DNA of 64,000 bases, from NCBI GenBank assembly GCA_023129715.1, contig JAGMBO010000057.1, forward strand, positions 26,489-90,488, given 5' to 3'. Below, piece by piece: positions 36,511-44,921 of the stretch. Origin of the DNA: Candidatus Eiseniibacteriota bacterium. Lineage in GTDB: Bacteria; Eisenbacteria; RBG-16-71-46; CAIMUX01; WJJG01. The position numbers were made by a program, and so were the translations under genes. Every line of letters begins with the position of its first letter. Position 1 is the first letter of the stretch. Below the pieces are notes generated by a model. That model searched no databases and was not told the DNA's origin. It worked only from the letters and a program-made list of their open reading frames with translations.

Positions 36511-37544
36511 TGGCAGTTGCGCTGGTCACCGGGGTCGCGGGGTTCATCGGCTCTCACCTCGCCGCACGGCTGCTCGCCGAGGGGATCGGCGTCCGCGGCA
36601 TCGACGACTTCGATCCCTATTACGATCGCTCGTTGAAGCAGCGCAATCTCGCCCCCCTCCGGGCGGAGCCCGGGTTCCAGTGGCAGGAGGGGGACCTCGG
36701 GTCGGTGCCGCTGGCGCCCCTGCTTGCCGGGGTCGACGTCGTCTACCATTTGGCGGCCCGACCGGGCGTGCGGCACAGCTGGGGGGCGCCGTTCGCCGAC
36801 TACGTGCGCATCAACATCACCGCCACGCAACGGCTGCTCGAGGCCCTGCGCGAGACGCCGGTCGCGCGGCTCGTCTTCGCCTCCAGCTCCTCGGTCTATG
36901 GTGAGCAGGTGGGTGGGGAGACGCCCGAGTCGGCGACCTGCCTGCCGATCTCGCCCTATGGGGTCAGCAAGTTGGCGGCCGAGGCGCTGGTGCGCGCCTA
37001 TCACGCCAGCTATGGCCTGCCGGGGATCGCCCTGCGCTACTTCACCGTCTATGGTCCGCGGCAACGGCCCGACATGGCTCTGCACCGCTTCGTGCGCGCC
37101 TTGCTCGAGGATCGCGAGCTGGTCCTCTTCGGTGATGGCACGCAGACCCGCGACTTCACCTACGTCGACGACGTCGTGGCCGCCACGCTGGCGGCGGCCC
37201 GGGTGGGGCGGCCGGGCATGGTCTACAATATCGGTGGAGGATCACCCGCCAGCCTCAACGACTTGCTCGCGATTCTCGAGCGGGTGACCGGCCGGCCGCC
37301 ACGCGTGCGGCGCGAGGCGCGGCCGGCGGGGGATCCGCAGGCGACGCGCGCCGACACCAGGCGTGCGCGCGAGGAACTGGCCTTCCAGCCGACGGTTTCT
37401 CTGGAAGAAGGCCTGCGCCGAATGACCGGCTGGATGACCGAACTGCTTGCCGGCGCCGCGCCGGAACTCGCCCGGCCGAGCGGACCAACGGGAGTGGACC
37501 ATCGGCCGAGCGGACCAACGGGAGCGGACCATGAATCCGATTGA
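36510..37544 (+). CDS. NAD-dependent epimerase, UDP-glucuronate 4-epimerase-like
   Basis: A 344-residue extended SDR. Seen: the NAD-binding GVAGFIGSH, the acidic residue after strand 2 (DDFDPYYDRSLKQ), ASSSSVYGE, and the YGVSK catalytic Tyr-Lys pair. The DPYYD insertion after strand 2 is typical of UDP-glucuronate 4-epimerases, which make UDP-galacturonate; UDP-glucose 4-epimerase remains possible. The last 23 residues, with a repeated RPSGPTG(V/A)DH unit, are encoded by a 30-bp DNA duplication (37473-37532) and look non-functional. It overlaps the next gene by 14 nt. Supplies an activated sugar to the glycan operon. Confidence 0.85.
   Translation: MAVALVTGVAGFIGSHLAARLLAEGIGVRGIDDFDPYYDRSLKQRNLAPLRAEPGFQWQEGDLGSVPLAPLLAGVDVVYHLAARPGVRHSWGAPFADYVRINITATQRLLEALRETPVARLVFASSSSVYGEQVGGETPESATCLPISPYGVSKLAAEALVRAYHASYGLPGIALRYFTVYGPRQRPDMALHRFVRALLEDRELVLFGDGTQTRDFTYVDDVVAATLAAARVGRPGMVYNIGGGSPASLNDLLAILERVTGRPPRVRREARPAGDPQATRADTRRAREELAFQPTVSLEEGLRRMTGWMTELLAGAAPELARPSGPTGVDHRPSGPTGADHESD
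37473..37532 (+). repeat. 30-bp tandem duplication carrying a translation-start region
   Basis: 37473-37502 and 37503-37532 are copies differing at one base (GGAGTGG against GGAGCGG). Copy 2 supplies GGGAG and the first two bases of the ATG (37531) of the next glycosyltransferase; copy 1 ends ATC instead. Both copies encode the epimerase C-terminus. Confidence 0.9.
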
Positions 37545-38508
37545 GATCTCGGTCGTCATCCCGGTCTTCGACGAAGAGGGGAGTCTCGAACCGCTGTATG
37601 CCAGCCTGGCCGGCGTGCTCGGCGAGATCGGTCGGCCCTACGAGATCCTCTTCATCGACGATGGTTCCCGCGACGGCACGCTCGCGGTGCTCGAGGCCAT
37701 CACCGCCGCGGATTCCCATGTACGGGCGATCAGCTTCCGGCGCAATTTCGGCAAGGCGGCGGCGCTCTCGGTCGGCTTCCGCGAGGCGCGGGGCGAGGTG
37801 ATCCTGACGATGGACGGGGATCTGCAGGACGATCCGGAGGAGATCCCCGGCTTCCTTGAGATGCTGGCGCAGGGCTACGATCTCGTCTCGGGTTGGAAGC
37901 GCCACCGCCGGGATCCGATCAGCAAACGTTGGCCCTCGCGGTTCTGGAATGTGCTGACCGCCTGGGTCACCGGGATTCCCCTGCACGATTTCAATTGCGG
38001 GTTCAAGGCCTACCGGCGGGAGGCGGCCAAGACGATTCGCGTCTACGGCGAGTTGCATCGCTACCTGCCAGTGTTGGCCGACCGCCTTGGGTTCCGGGTC
38101 GGTGAGCGCGAGGTGCGCCATCACCCGCGGTGCCGTGGGGCGAGCAAGTATGGGGGCGCTCGCTTCCTCAACGGATTCCTCGACCTGTTGACCGTGGTCT
38201 TCCTCGGCTCGTCGCAACGCAATCCGCTGCATGTCTTCGGGCGCATCGGGATCGCCTTCCTGACCGTCGGTCTCGGCATCAATCTCTACATGGCGGGCAT
38301 CTGGCTGATCGAGGGCGCCCTCCGCGTGCGCCCGATGTTGATCTTCGGCGTGATCATGGTCATTCTCGGCATCCAGTTCATTTCGATGGGGCTGCTGGCG
38401 GAGATGATCGCCAACGCCTATCGCGAGGGGGAGGTCTATCCCGAGCGCCGCCGGTTGCCGGCGGAGGGCGCGGGATCCGGCGCACGGCGGGATCCGCCGA
38501 CGGCCTAG
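37531..38508 (+). CDS. GT2 glycosyltransferase, GtrB/DPM1-like with two TM helices
   Basis: A 325-residue polyprenyl-phosphate sugar transferase-type protein. Seen: SVVIPVFDEEGSLEPL at the N-terminus, IDDGSRDGT, FRRNFGKAAAL, TMDGDLQDDP (metal-binding DxD-like), and SGWKRHRRDP; near the C-terminus two membrane segments (IGIAFLTVGLGINLYMAGI and MLIFGVIMVILGIQFISMG). Such enzymes move a hexose from a nucleotide sugar to undecaprenyl phosphate on the inner face of the membrane. That would feed a GT-C enzyme such as the DUF2723 protein upstream. ATG 37531 lies inside the epimerase's last codons. Confidence 0.88.
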   Translation: MNPIEISVVIPVFDEEGSLEPLYASLAGVLGEIGRPYEILFIDDGSRDGTLAVLEAITAADSHVRAISFRRNFGKAAALSVGFREARGEVILTMDGDLQDDPEEIPGFLEMLAQGYDLVSGWKRHRRDPISKRWPSRFWNVLTAWVTGIPLHDFNCGFKAYRREAAKTIRVYGELHRYLPVLADRLGFRVGEREVRHHPRCRGASKYGGARFLNGFLDLLTVVFLGSSQRNPLHVFGRIGIAFLTVGLGINLYMAGIWLIEGALRVRPMLIFGVIMVILGIQFISMGLLAEMIANAYREGEVYPERRRLPAEGAGSGARRDPPTA

Positions 38509-38562
38509 CCGGTCGTCTGGGGTGGGGATCGCCGGAGCACTCGGTCAGCGAAGGGAGGCAGG

Positions 38563-39504
38563 GTGAGGATACTGATCACCGGTGGTGCAGGATTCATTGG
38601 GTCGCATCTCTGCGACTACTTCCTCGAGCAGGGCCATGAAGTCATCTGCATGGACAACCTGCTCACCGGGAGTGTGCGCAACATCGCCCACATCCGCGAT
38701 GCCCGCTTCAGCTTCATCGAGTACGACGTGACCAACTACATGTATGTCGACGGGCCCCTCGACGCGGTCCTGCATTTCGCGTCTCCCGCCAGTCCGATCG
38801 ACTACCTGCGCCTGCCGATCCATACGCTGAAGGTCGGCGCGCTCGGCACCCACAAGGCACTCGGACTGGCGCTCGCCAGGAAGGCGCGCTTCCTGCTCGC
38901 CTCGACCTCGGAGGTCTATGGAGACCCCCAGGTCCATCCGCAGACCGAGGACTACTGGGGCAACGTCAATCCGACCGGTTTGCGCGGCGTCTACGACGAG
39001 GCGAAGCGCTTCGCCGAGGCGCTGACGATGGCCTATCACCGCTATCATGGCGTCGACACCAAGATCGTTCGCATTTTCAACACCTTCGGGCCGCGCATGC
39101 GGCGTGAGGACGGCCGGGCGGTGCCGGTCTTCATCAATCAGGCGCTGCGTGGGGAGCCGATGACCATCTTCGGTGACGGGCGGCAGACACGCAGCTTCGG
39201 CTACATCACCGACCTGACCCGCGGCATCGACGCCCTGCTGAACTCGACGATCAACGATCCGGTCAACATCGGCAATCCCCAGGAGATGACGGTGCTCGAG
39301 ATGGCCGAGCACATCCGGCGCCTGACGGGCAGTCGCAGCGAGCTCATCTTCAAGCCGCTACCCGAGGACGATCCCAAGGTGCGTCAGCCGAACATCGATC
39401 TGGCACGTCGCCGGCTCGGCTGGGAACCCCACGTCGATGTCCAGCGGGCGCTCGAACTGACGATTGGCTGGTTCCGGGAAGCCGACGCCGACCGTGAGGC
39501 GTGA
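38563..39504 (+). CDS. UDP-glucuronate decarboxylase (UDP-xylose synthase-like)
   Basis: A 313-residue extended SDR. Seen: NAD-binding [10 protein letters not shown], the family-typical [20 protein letters not shown], the YDEAKR catalytic Tyr-Lys pair, [13 protein letters not shown], and QTRSFGYI. These are the hallmarks of UXS enzymes, which decarboxylate UDP-glucuronate to UDP-xylose. With the epimerase upstream, two branches from UDP-glucuronate are encoded in one operon. GTG 38563 is preceded by GAAGGGAGG. The length is normal and no anomaly is seen. Confidence 0.9.
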   Translation: MRILITGGAGFIGSHLCDYFLEQGHEVICMDNLLTGSVRNIAHIRDARFSFIEYDVTNYMYVDGPLDAVLHFASPASPIDYLRLPIHTLKVGALGTHKALGLALARKARFLLASTSEVYGDPQVHPQTEDYWGNVNPTGLRGVYDEAKRFAEALTMAYHRYHGVDTKIVRIFNTFGPRMRREDGRAVPVFINQALRGEPMTIFGDGRQTRSFGYITDLTRGIDALLNSTINDPVNIGNPQEMTVLEMAEHIRRLTGSRSELIFKPLPEDDPKVRQPNIDLARRRLGWEPHVDVQRALELTIGWFREADADREA

Positions 39505-39529
39505 GGGGGGGGGTTCCGGGGAGGGAAAG

Positions 39530-40414
39530 ATGACGCAGCTAGCGGATGCCCCACGTGCGGTACGAAACCCGGCGCCGGCAGGAGCAATGGCGCCGGCCGA
39601 GGCGGCGGCCCGGCACAAGTGCCTCGTGGTGATTCCGACCTACAACGAGCGCGAGACGATCGGCGAGCTGATCTCGCAGCTGCTGGTTGTGCCGGAGCGG
39701 CTCGAGATCCTGGTCGTCGATGATGCGTCTCCCGACGGCACCGCGGAGTTGGTCAAGGCACTGGCGCAGGACGACCGACGCATTCACCTGCTCGAACGCG
39801 AGGGCAAGCTCGGCCTCGGATCGGCCTACGTGGCCGGCTTCCACTACGCGCTGGCCAAGACCGATACCGAGTTCGTCTTCCAGATGGACGCCGATTTCTC
39901 CCACGACCCCGCCGCGATTCCCGAGTTCCTCGCCGCGATGGAGGAGGATGACCTCGTGCTCGGGTCGCGCTACCTCAACGGGGTCACGGTCGTCAACTGG
40001 CCGCTCAAGCGCCTCTTCCTGAGCTACGGGGCCAATCTCTACACCCGCATCATCACGCGCCTGCCCTTCAAAGACGCCACCGGGGGGTTCAAGTGCTTTC
40101 GCCGGGAGGTGCTGGCGGCGCTTGATCTCGACGGCATCCACAGCGACGGCTACTCCTTCCAGATCGAGACGACCTATCAGGCCTGGCGCCGGGGCTTCCG
40201 CATCCGGGAGATCCCGATCATCTTCGTCGAACGGCGCGCGGGGGTCTCGAAGATGAACCGCCGGATCGTCTGGGAAGCGATCTTCGTCGTCTGGCGCCTG
40301 GGCCTCGCCAATCTATTGCGGTCCTTGCCGCGGCCCCGTGCGCCCCGTCCGCTGAACGGGAGCGCGCCGCTGGGGAGCGCCCCGCCGCGCGCTGGGGTGG
40401 GAGGAGCGGGCTGA
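39530..40414 (+). CDS. GT2 polyprenol-phosphate mannosyltransferase-like (DPM1 family)
   Basis: A 294-residue soluble GT2 enzyme. Seen: VVIPTYNERETI, the VVDDASPDGTAELV nucleotide-binding segment, GLGSAYVAGFHYAL, MDADFSHDP (catalytic metal site), LGSRYLNG and FKDATGGFKCFRR. This matches polyprenol monophosphomannose (or glucose) synthases without the C-terminal membrane helices. The first 40 or so residues are an extra Ala/Pro-rich lead, and the C-terminus is a Pro/Arg/Gly-rich tail. ATG 39530 follows GGGAGGGAAAG. Its stop overlaps the next start (TGATG). Confidence 0.88.
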   Translation: MTQLADAPRAVRNPAPAGAMAPAEAAARHKCLVVIPTYNERETIGELISQLLVVPERLEILVVDDASPDGTAELVKALAQDDRRIHLLEREGKLGLGSAYVAGFHYALAKTDTEFVFQMDADFSHDPAAIPEFLAAMEEDDLVLGSRYLNGVTVVNWPLKRLFLSYGANLYTRIITRLPFKDATGGFKCFRREVLAALDLDGIHSDGYSFQIETTYQAWRRGFRIREIPIIFVERRAGVSKMNRRIVWEAIFVVWRLGLANLLRSLPRPRAPRPLNGSAPLGSAPPRAGVGGAG

Positions 40415-42543
40415 TGTCCTCTCCGGCTTCCCTGTCGCCGGCGCCACCCGTGGTCTCGATCATCCTGGTCCACTACCGCACGCCGCATCTGCTCGAGCGC
40501 TGTTTGGAGACGATCGCCGCTGCGCCGGGCGAGGCGACGAGTGAGATCTTGATCCTCGACAACGACCCGCTCGACGACGCCGCCGGGCGGCTGGCGCAGC
40601 GTTTCGGTGCCCGCTGTCTCCACAACGAGAAGAACCTCGGCTATGGGCGGGCGATCAACCAGGGGCTGGCGGAGGCGCGCGGGGAGTTCTTCCTGATCCT
40701 GAATCCCGACATCGAAGTCCGGCCCGGGGCGATCGATGCGCTCGTGGACTTCATGCGCGCCGAACCGGCGGCCGGCATCGTCGGACCGAGGCTCTTAGAC
40801 CCCGACGGCTCGCTGCAGTATTCCGCCCGCACCTCCTACACCTTGCGCGTGATCCTGCTGCGGCGCACGCCGCTCGGCCGCCTGTGGCCCAACGCGCGGG
40901 CGGTGCGCGACCACCTGATGATGGACTGGGACCACAACGATGTCCGCGACGTCGACTGGTTGATCGGCGGTGCGATCATGGTGCGGCGCGCGGCGGTCGC
41001 CGACGTCGGGGGGATGGACGAGCGTTTCTTTCTCTACTTCGAGGATGTCGACTGGTGCAGCCGGATGCAGCGGCGCGGATGGCGGGTCGTCTACGTACCA
41101 CAGGCGGAGATGATCCATGCCCATCAGCGCGCCAGTGCCGGTGGCTTCCTCACGCGCGGCCAGCGGATGCATCTGGAGTCGGCGCTGCGCTTCTACGAGA
41201 AGTGGAGCCTGGTGCTCTACGTCTGGAAGCGCCAGGCGACGCGGCTGCGCACGTTGGCCACCCTGCTCTCCGACCTGGTGTTGCTCTCGGCCGCCTTTCT
41301 GGCGGCCTACTTCACGCGCTACGCCTTAGGCTCGCTCTTCCCCGGTTGGGAGGCGGCCAAGCCCGTCTTCGCCCTCCAGGTCTACGCGCGCTTCATTCCC
41401 TTCGCCGACCTGATTGCGGTTCTGACCTTCTCCTTCCTCGGTCTCTACCGGGGCGAGGTGTGGCGCAATCGCTGGTGTGAGTTCTTCCAGCTCGTCAAGG
41501 GCATCGCGATCATCTCGCTGATCGTCCTGGGGGCAACCTTCCTCTTCACGACGCGGCCCCTCTCGCGCTTTACCGTGCTGATCTACTTTCCCTACGGACT
41601 CGTGCTGGTGGCGTTGGGACGCGAGGCCTTGCGGCGCCTAGTGGCTGGGGTTCGGCAACGGCGCATTCAACTGCGGCGCTTGGGCGTTTTCGCCCCGCGC
41701 GAGCAGCTGCGCGAGCTCGAGCGCCGCTTCGCCGAGCATGGACGGTTCGGCTACGAGCCGATCACCCTGGCCCACGAGGAGGAGACCGAGCCCATCGCCG
41801 GGGGCGGGGGCGATCCGGTGGAGCGCCGGATCCGCTTTCTGGAGAACGAGCGCATCGCTGAGGTGGTCGTCTTCGAGAGTCGGGAACACGCTGAGTTGCT
41901 GGGGCGGTTGCTGCCGCGCCTCTTGCACAGCGGGCTGCCGGTGATCTACGTGCCGCTCGGCGAGCAGTTCGTGCGCCAGGCCGACCAGCTCCGGGACTTC
42001 ATGGGTTTCGGCGCCCTGGGACTCGGAGAAGGCCGGCGGCGGGTCGGGGGCTGGCTAAAACGCGGTCTCGATCTTGGTCTCGCTCTGTTCCTGCTGGCCG
42101 TCGGGTTCCCCGCCCACCTCCTGGTTCGGGCAGGCCAGAGGGGCGCCCCCTTGCTCGCGGAGACGCGCATCAGCCGTGGCGGGCGGACCTGCGTCCTGCG
42201 GCGCTACCCGGGACGCCCGTGGCTGTTGCGCCGGCTGCCCTGCCTGGCACACTATCCCGCGCTGCTCTCGGTCGTGGGGGGAGCGATGAGCTTCGTCGGC
42301 ATTACCGCCCTGACCCCGGAGCAGTGGTCGGCCGCCGATGAGGCCTACCGCCGCACTGCCCCCGATGCGCCGGCGGGAATCCTCAGCCCGCTCGCCGGGT
42401 ATGCGCAGGATGGGGAGGCGGGACTGGCGCGCATACTTGCCCAGAACCAGGCGTATGCCCATCGCTGGAGCCTGGGGGAGGATCTGCGCATCGCCCTCCA
42501 GGCGCTCTTCGACCGCGGGGCCGAGAGAGGAGAGAGGTCGTGA
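40414..42543 (+). CDS. GT2 rhamnosyltransferase-like domain fused to a degenerate phosphoglycosyltransferase domain
   Basis: A 709-residue fusion. Residues about 10-270 are a WbbL/rhamnosyl-type GT2 (SIILVHYRTPHLLERC, LDNDPLDDAA, LILNPDIEVRPGA, GGAIMVRRAA, YFEDVDWCSR). From 285 to 400 lie four hydrophobic segments like the membrane part of WcaJ/WbaP proteins, then a nucleotide-binding-like soluble region. From about 545 is a bacterial sugar transferase-like end (KRGLDLGLALFLL, ETRISRGGRTCVLRRY, LLRRLPCLAHYPALL, MSFVGITAL). In active enzymes this end has a catalytic Asp-Glu before LPQL and a final PRP; here they read Arg-Arg and ITA, so this domain is probably inactive. The GT2 part looks intact. 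It overlaps both neighbours. Confidence 0.82.
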   Translation: MSSPASLSPAPPVVSIILVHYRTPHLLERCLETIAAAPGEATSEILILDNDPLDDAAGRLAQRFGARCLHNEKNLGYGRAINQGLAEARGEFFLILNPDIEVRPGAIDALVDFMRAEPAAGIVGPRLLDPDGSLQYSARTSYTLRVILLRRTPLGRLWPNARAVRDHLMMDWDHNDVRDVDWLIGGAIMVRRAAVADVGGMDERFFLYFEDVDWCSRMQRRGWRVVYVPQAEMIHAHQRASAGGFLTRGQRMHLESALRFYEKWSLVLYVWKRQATRLRTLATLLSDLVLLSAAFLAAYFTRYALGSLFPGWEAAKPVFALQVYARFIPFADLIAVLTFSFLGLYRGEVWRNRWCEFFQLVKGIAIISLIVLGATFLFTTRPLSRFTVLIYFPYGLVLVALGREALRRLVAGVRQRRIQLRRLGVFAPREQLRELERRFAEHGRFGYEPITLAHEEETEPIAGGGGDPVERRIRFLENERIAEVVVFESREHAELLGRLLPRLLHSGLPVIYVPLGEQFVRQADQLRDFMGFGALGLGEGRRRVGGWLKRGLDLGLALFLLAVGFPAHLLVRAGQRGAPLLAETRISRGGRTCVLRRYPGRPWLLRRLPCLAHYPALLSVVGGAMSFVGITALTPEQWSAADEAYRRTAPDAPAGILSPLAGYAQDGEAGLARILAQNQAYAHRWSLGEDLRIALQALFDRGAERGERS

Positions 42544-44825
42544 TCAGGACGCTGCTTGCTGCACTGCTGCTGGCGCTGGCGACGGTTGCAGCGCCACCCG
42601 CCCAGGAGGTGAGCGGATCGTGGATCACTCATCTCTACATGAACGACATCCGTGATCTGGCGGTCGCCGCCGACGGGATCTGGTGCGCCACCGGCGGCGG
42701 AGCGCTCTTCTACGATTTCGAGACCGGTGAGTTCCGTGATTGGACGCGGAGCGCGGAGGGGTTGGCGAGCGACACGTTGACGGCCGTTTCCATCCTGGCC
42801 GACGGCCGGGTCGCCTTCGGCACCTCCGCATCAGGCCTCTCGATCTACGATCCGGACCGCGGACTCTGGTTCAACTACACCGCCCTCACATGGCCGATCG
42901 CGGGAGACGAGATCCTGACGATCCGGGAAGACGATCCCTGGCGGATCATCGGATCCCGCGGCGGTTTTGTCGCCTTCTACGAGGGTGAGGTGCGGGAAAC
43001 CTGCCAGGAGGGACTCGATATCTGCGGTGTACCCGGCTGGGAGATCTCCGCCGGCATCGAGTACCACGGCTCCCTCTGGCTGGGCGCCCTGCCCGCGGCG
43101 GGCGCCGGCGGCGTCGCCCGCCTCGCCTACGCGAGCACCGGCTTGTGGGAGACGGTCAGCGAGGGGCTCTTCAGTCGCGAGATCATCGAGTTCGCCGCCT
43201 GGGAGGAGAGCCTGCTGTGCGCCGACCGCGGCGGGGTGAGCGTCTGGAATGGAACGCAGTGGGAGGGGCGACGGGACGGTCTGCCCGCGGGAACCGAAGT
43301 GCGCGATCTTCACGCCGGCCCGCGCAATCTCTTGCTCGCCACCTCCGGCATCGGGGCGGGAGTCTTCCGCTGGAATGCGGCGGAACGTTTCTGGGAGCGG
43401 TTCGGCACGATGCACGCCCAGTGCATCGCCGAGGACGCCGACGGGGTCATCTGGGTCGGCACCGGGATGACCCGCACCGGACTGCATTGGCTGGGCGAGG
43501 GTGCCGACGGCCTCTGGGAGTATGTCGGCGGCACCTGGCTGCAGCATCGCCACGATGGCCCGCATCCCCTCGGCAACTACCGCGCCTTGACGGTCGCTGC
43601 CGACGGCTGCGTGTGGGCCGCGTTGGCCGCGCGGATCAAGGGATGGAAGATCGCTCGGCTCGATGGTCGGGGCTGGTCGTTCTTCGATGAGACCAACTCG
43701 GCGCTCAGCGACACGTGGGTTCTCGATCTTCAGGTTCAGGACGGCCAGGTCTGGGTCGGCCACTGCTGTTGCAGCAGCCCGAGCGATTCCTGCTATCTCA
43801 ACCAGTGGGATGCCGCCACCGGGGCGGTGGCGGTCTACGACTCGGTTTTCAACGTCTACGATTCGGTGACCGATGCGCACGGCAACCTCTGGTTCGCCTC
43901 CTGGTACGAGGGCAGCGCGCCCGTCGCCCAAGGTCTCTATCATCTCGACCGCCAAACGGGGCAGGTGAGCAACTACACGACCGAGAGCACCGCCGGTCGC
44001 CTGCGCGCGAACAAGGTCTCTGCCTTGGCCCTCGACGGTCGTGAGCTCTGGATCGGCTATCAGAGCGAGGGGGTGACCCGCTGCATGCTCGATGAGCAGG
44101 GCCTGCCCTACCTCGCCGATTGGGCCTGGGTCTCCTACGGCGCCGAGTCTCCCGGGAATCCCCTGCCGAGCGACGGCGTGCGCGCGGTGGCGGCCCGGGA
44201 CGGCGAGATCTGGATCGGAACGATCGCGGGGGTCGCGCTCTATCGGCAGGCGAGCTGGCGCACGTTTCCGCCGGGGCCCTTCACGCTGCCCGGCAGCGAG
44301 GTCACCGACATCGCGGTGACCAGGGACGGTGCCGCCTGGGCCGCGATTCGCGGCGCCGGGGTGACGCGGATCTATCGCGATGTGGCCGGGAGCTACCACC
44401 TCCAGAGCTTCGCCCCGCCCGAGTTGGTCTCGCCGGATGCGACCGTGCTTGCCGTCGACACCGATGGCCGCGGGCTATGGGTCGGGACCGAGCGGGGGCT
44501 CTCGCATTTCATCCCTGGCGCGATCGGGGGCGCGCGCACGGGGAGCGAGCTGCATGTCTACCCCAATCCCTACAATCCGCGCTGCGGACTTCCCCTGCGC
44601 TTGGCGCGCAGCCCCGGCCGCGCGGCGCGCGGCACGATCGTCGACCTCTCGGGGGCGATCGTGGGCCGGTTCGAGGAGAAGTGGCAGGGCGATGCGATCT
44701 GGGATGGGCGGGACGAGGATGGCGCATGGGTCGCCCCCGGGCTGTATGTCATCCGCGCCAATACCCCCGGCGGTTGGTTGACGGGGCAGGTTGCCGTTCT
44801 CGATCTCCCCTGCGATCCGTACTAG
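42540..44825 (+). CDS. secreted beta-propeller protein with C-terminal sorting domain
   Basis: A 761-residue exported protein. GTG 42540 overlaps the previous stop and opens a signal peptide (MIRTLLAALLLALATVAA, cut near APPAQ). The body has repeated (D)GxxWxGT-like blades (GIWCATGGG, VWVGHCC, LWIGYQSEG, IWIGTIAGV, LWVGTERGL), the Reg_prop/two-component-regulator type of propeller, with no membrane helix or kinase attached. The last 90 residues carry VYPNPYNPRCG, TIVDLSGAIVGRF and WDGRDEDGAWVAPGLYVIRA, the FlgD-like/type IX sorting-domain pattern seen in the giant protein. Its place inside a glycan operon suggests a surface role linked to that glycan, perhaps binding or display. Confidence 0.83.
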   Translation: MIRTLLAALLLALATVAAPPAQEVSGSWITHLYMNDIRDLAVAADGIWCATGGGALFYDFETGEFRDWTRSAEGLASDTLTAVSILADGRVAFGTSASGLSIYDPDRGLWFNYTALTWPIAGDEILTIREDDPWRIIGSRGGFVAFYEGEVRETCQEGLDICGVPGWEISAGIEYHGSLWLGALPAAGAGGVARLAYASTGLWETVSEGLFSREIIEFAAWEESLLCADRGGVSVWNGTQWEGRRDGLPAGTEVRDLHAGPRNLLLATSGIGAGVFRWNAAERFWERFGTMHAQCIAEDADGVIWVGTGMTRTGLHWLGEGADGLWEYVGGTWLQHRHDGPHPLGNYRALTVAADGCVWAALAARIKGWKIARLDGRGWSFFDETNSALSDTWVLDLQVQDGQVWVGHCCCSSPSDSCYLNQWDAATGAVAVYDSVFNVYDSVTDAHGNLWFASWYEGSAPVAQGLYHLDRQTGQVSNYTTESTAGRLRANKVSALALDGRELWIGYQSEGVTRCMLDEQGLPYLADWAWVSYGAESPGNPLPSDGVRAVAARDGEIWIGTIAGVALYRQASWRTFPPGPFTLPGSEVTDIAVTRDGAAWAAIRGAGVTRIYRDVAGSYHLQSFAPPELVSPDATVLAVDTDGRGLWVGTERGLSHFIPGAIGGARTGSELHVYPNPYNPRCGLPLRLARSPGRAARGTIVDLSGAIVGRFEEKWQGDAIWDGRDEDGAWVAPGLYVIRANTPGGWLTGQVAVLDLPCDPY

Positions 44826-44921
44826 ATCGGCGCGCTCGGATCGCGAGCATTCAAGGGGTGCCGTTCCCGCAGACACCATCCGGCCCCGGCGCCCGAGTGG
44901 TCCTCTAAGAGGGTAGGCAAG

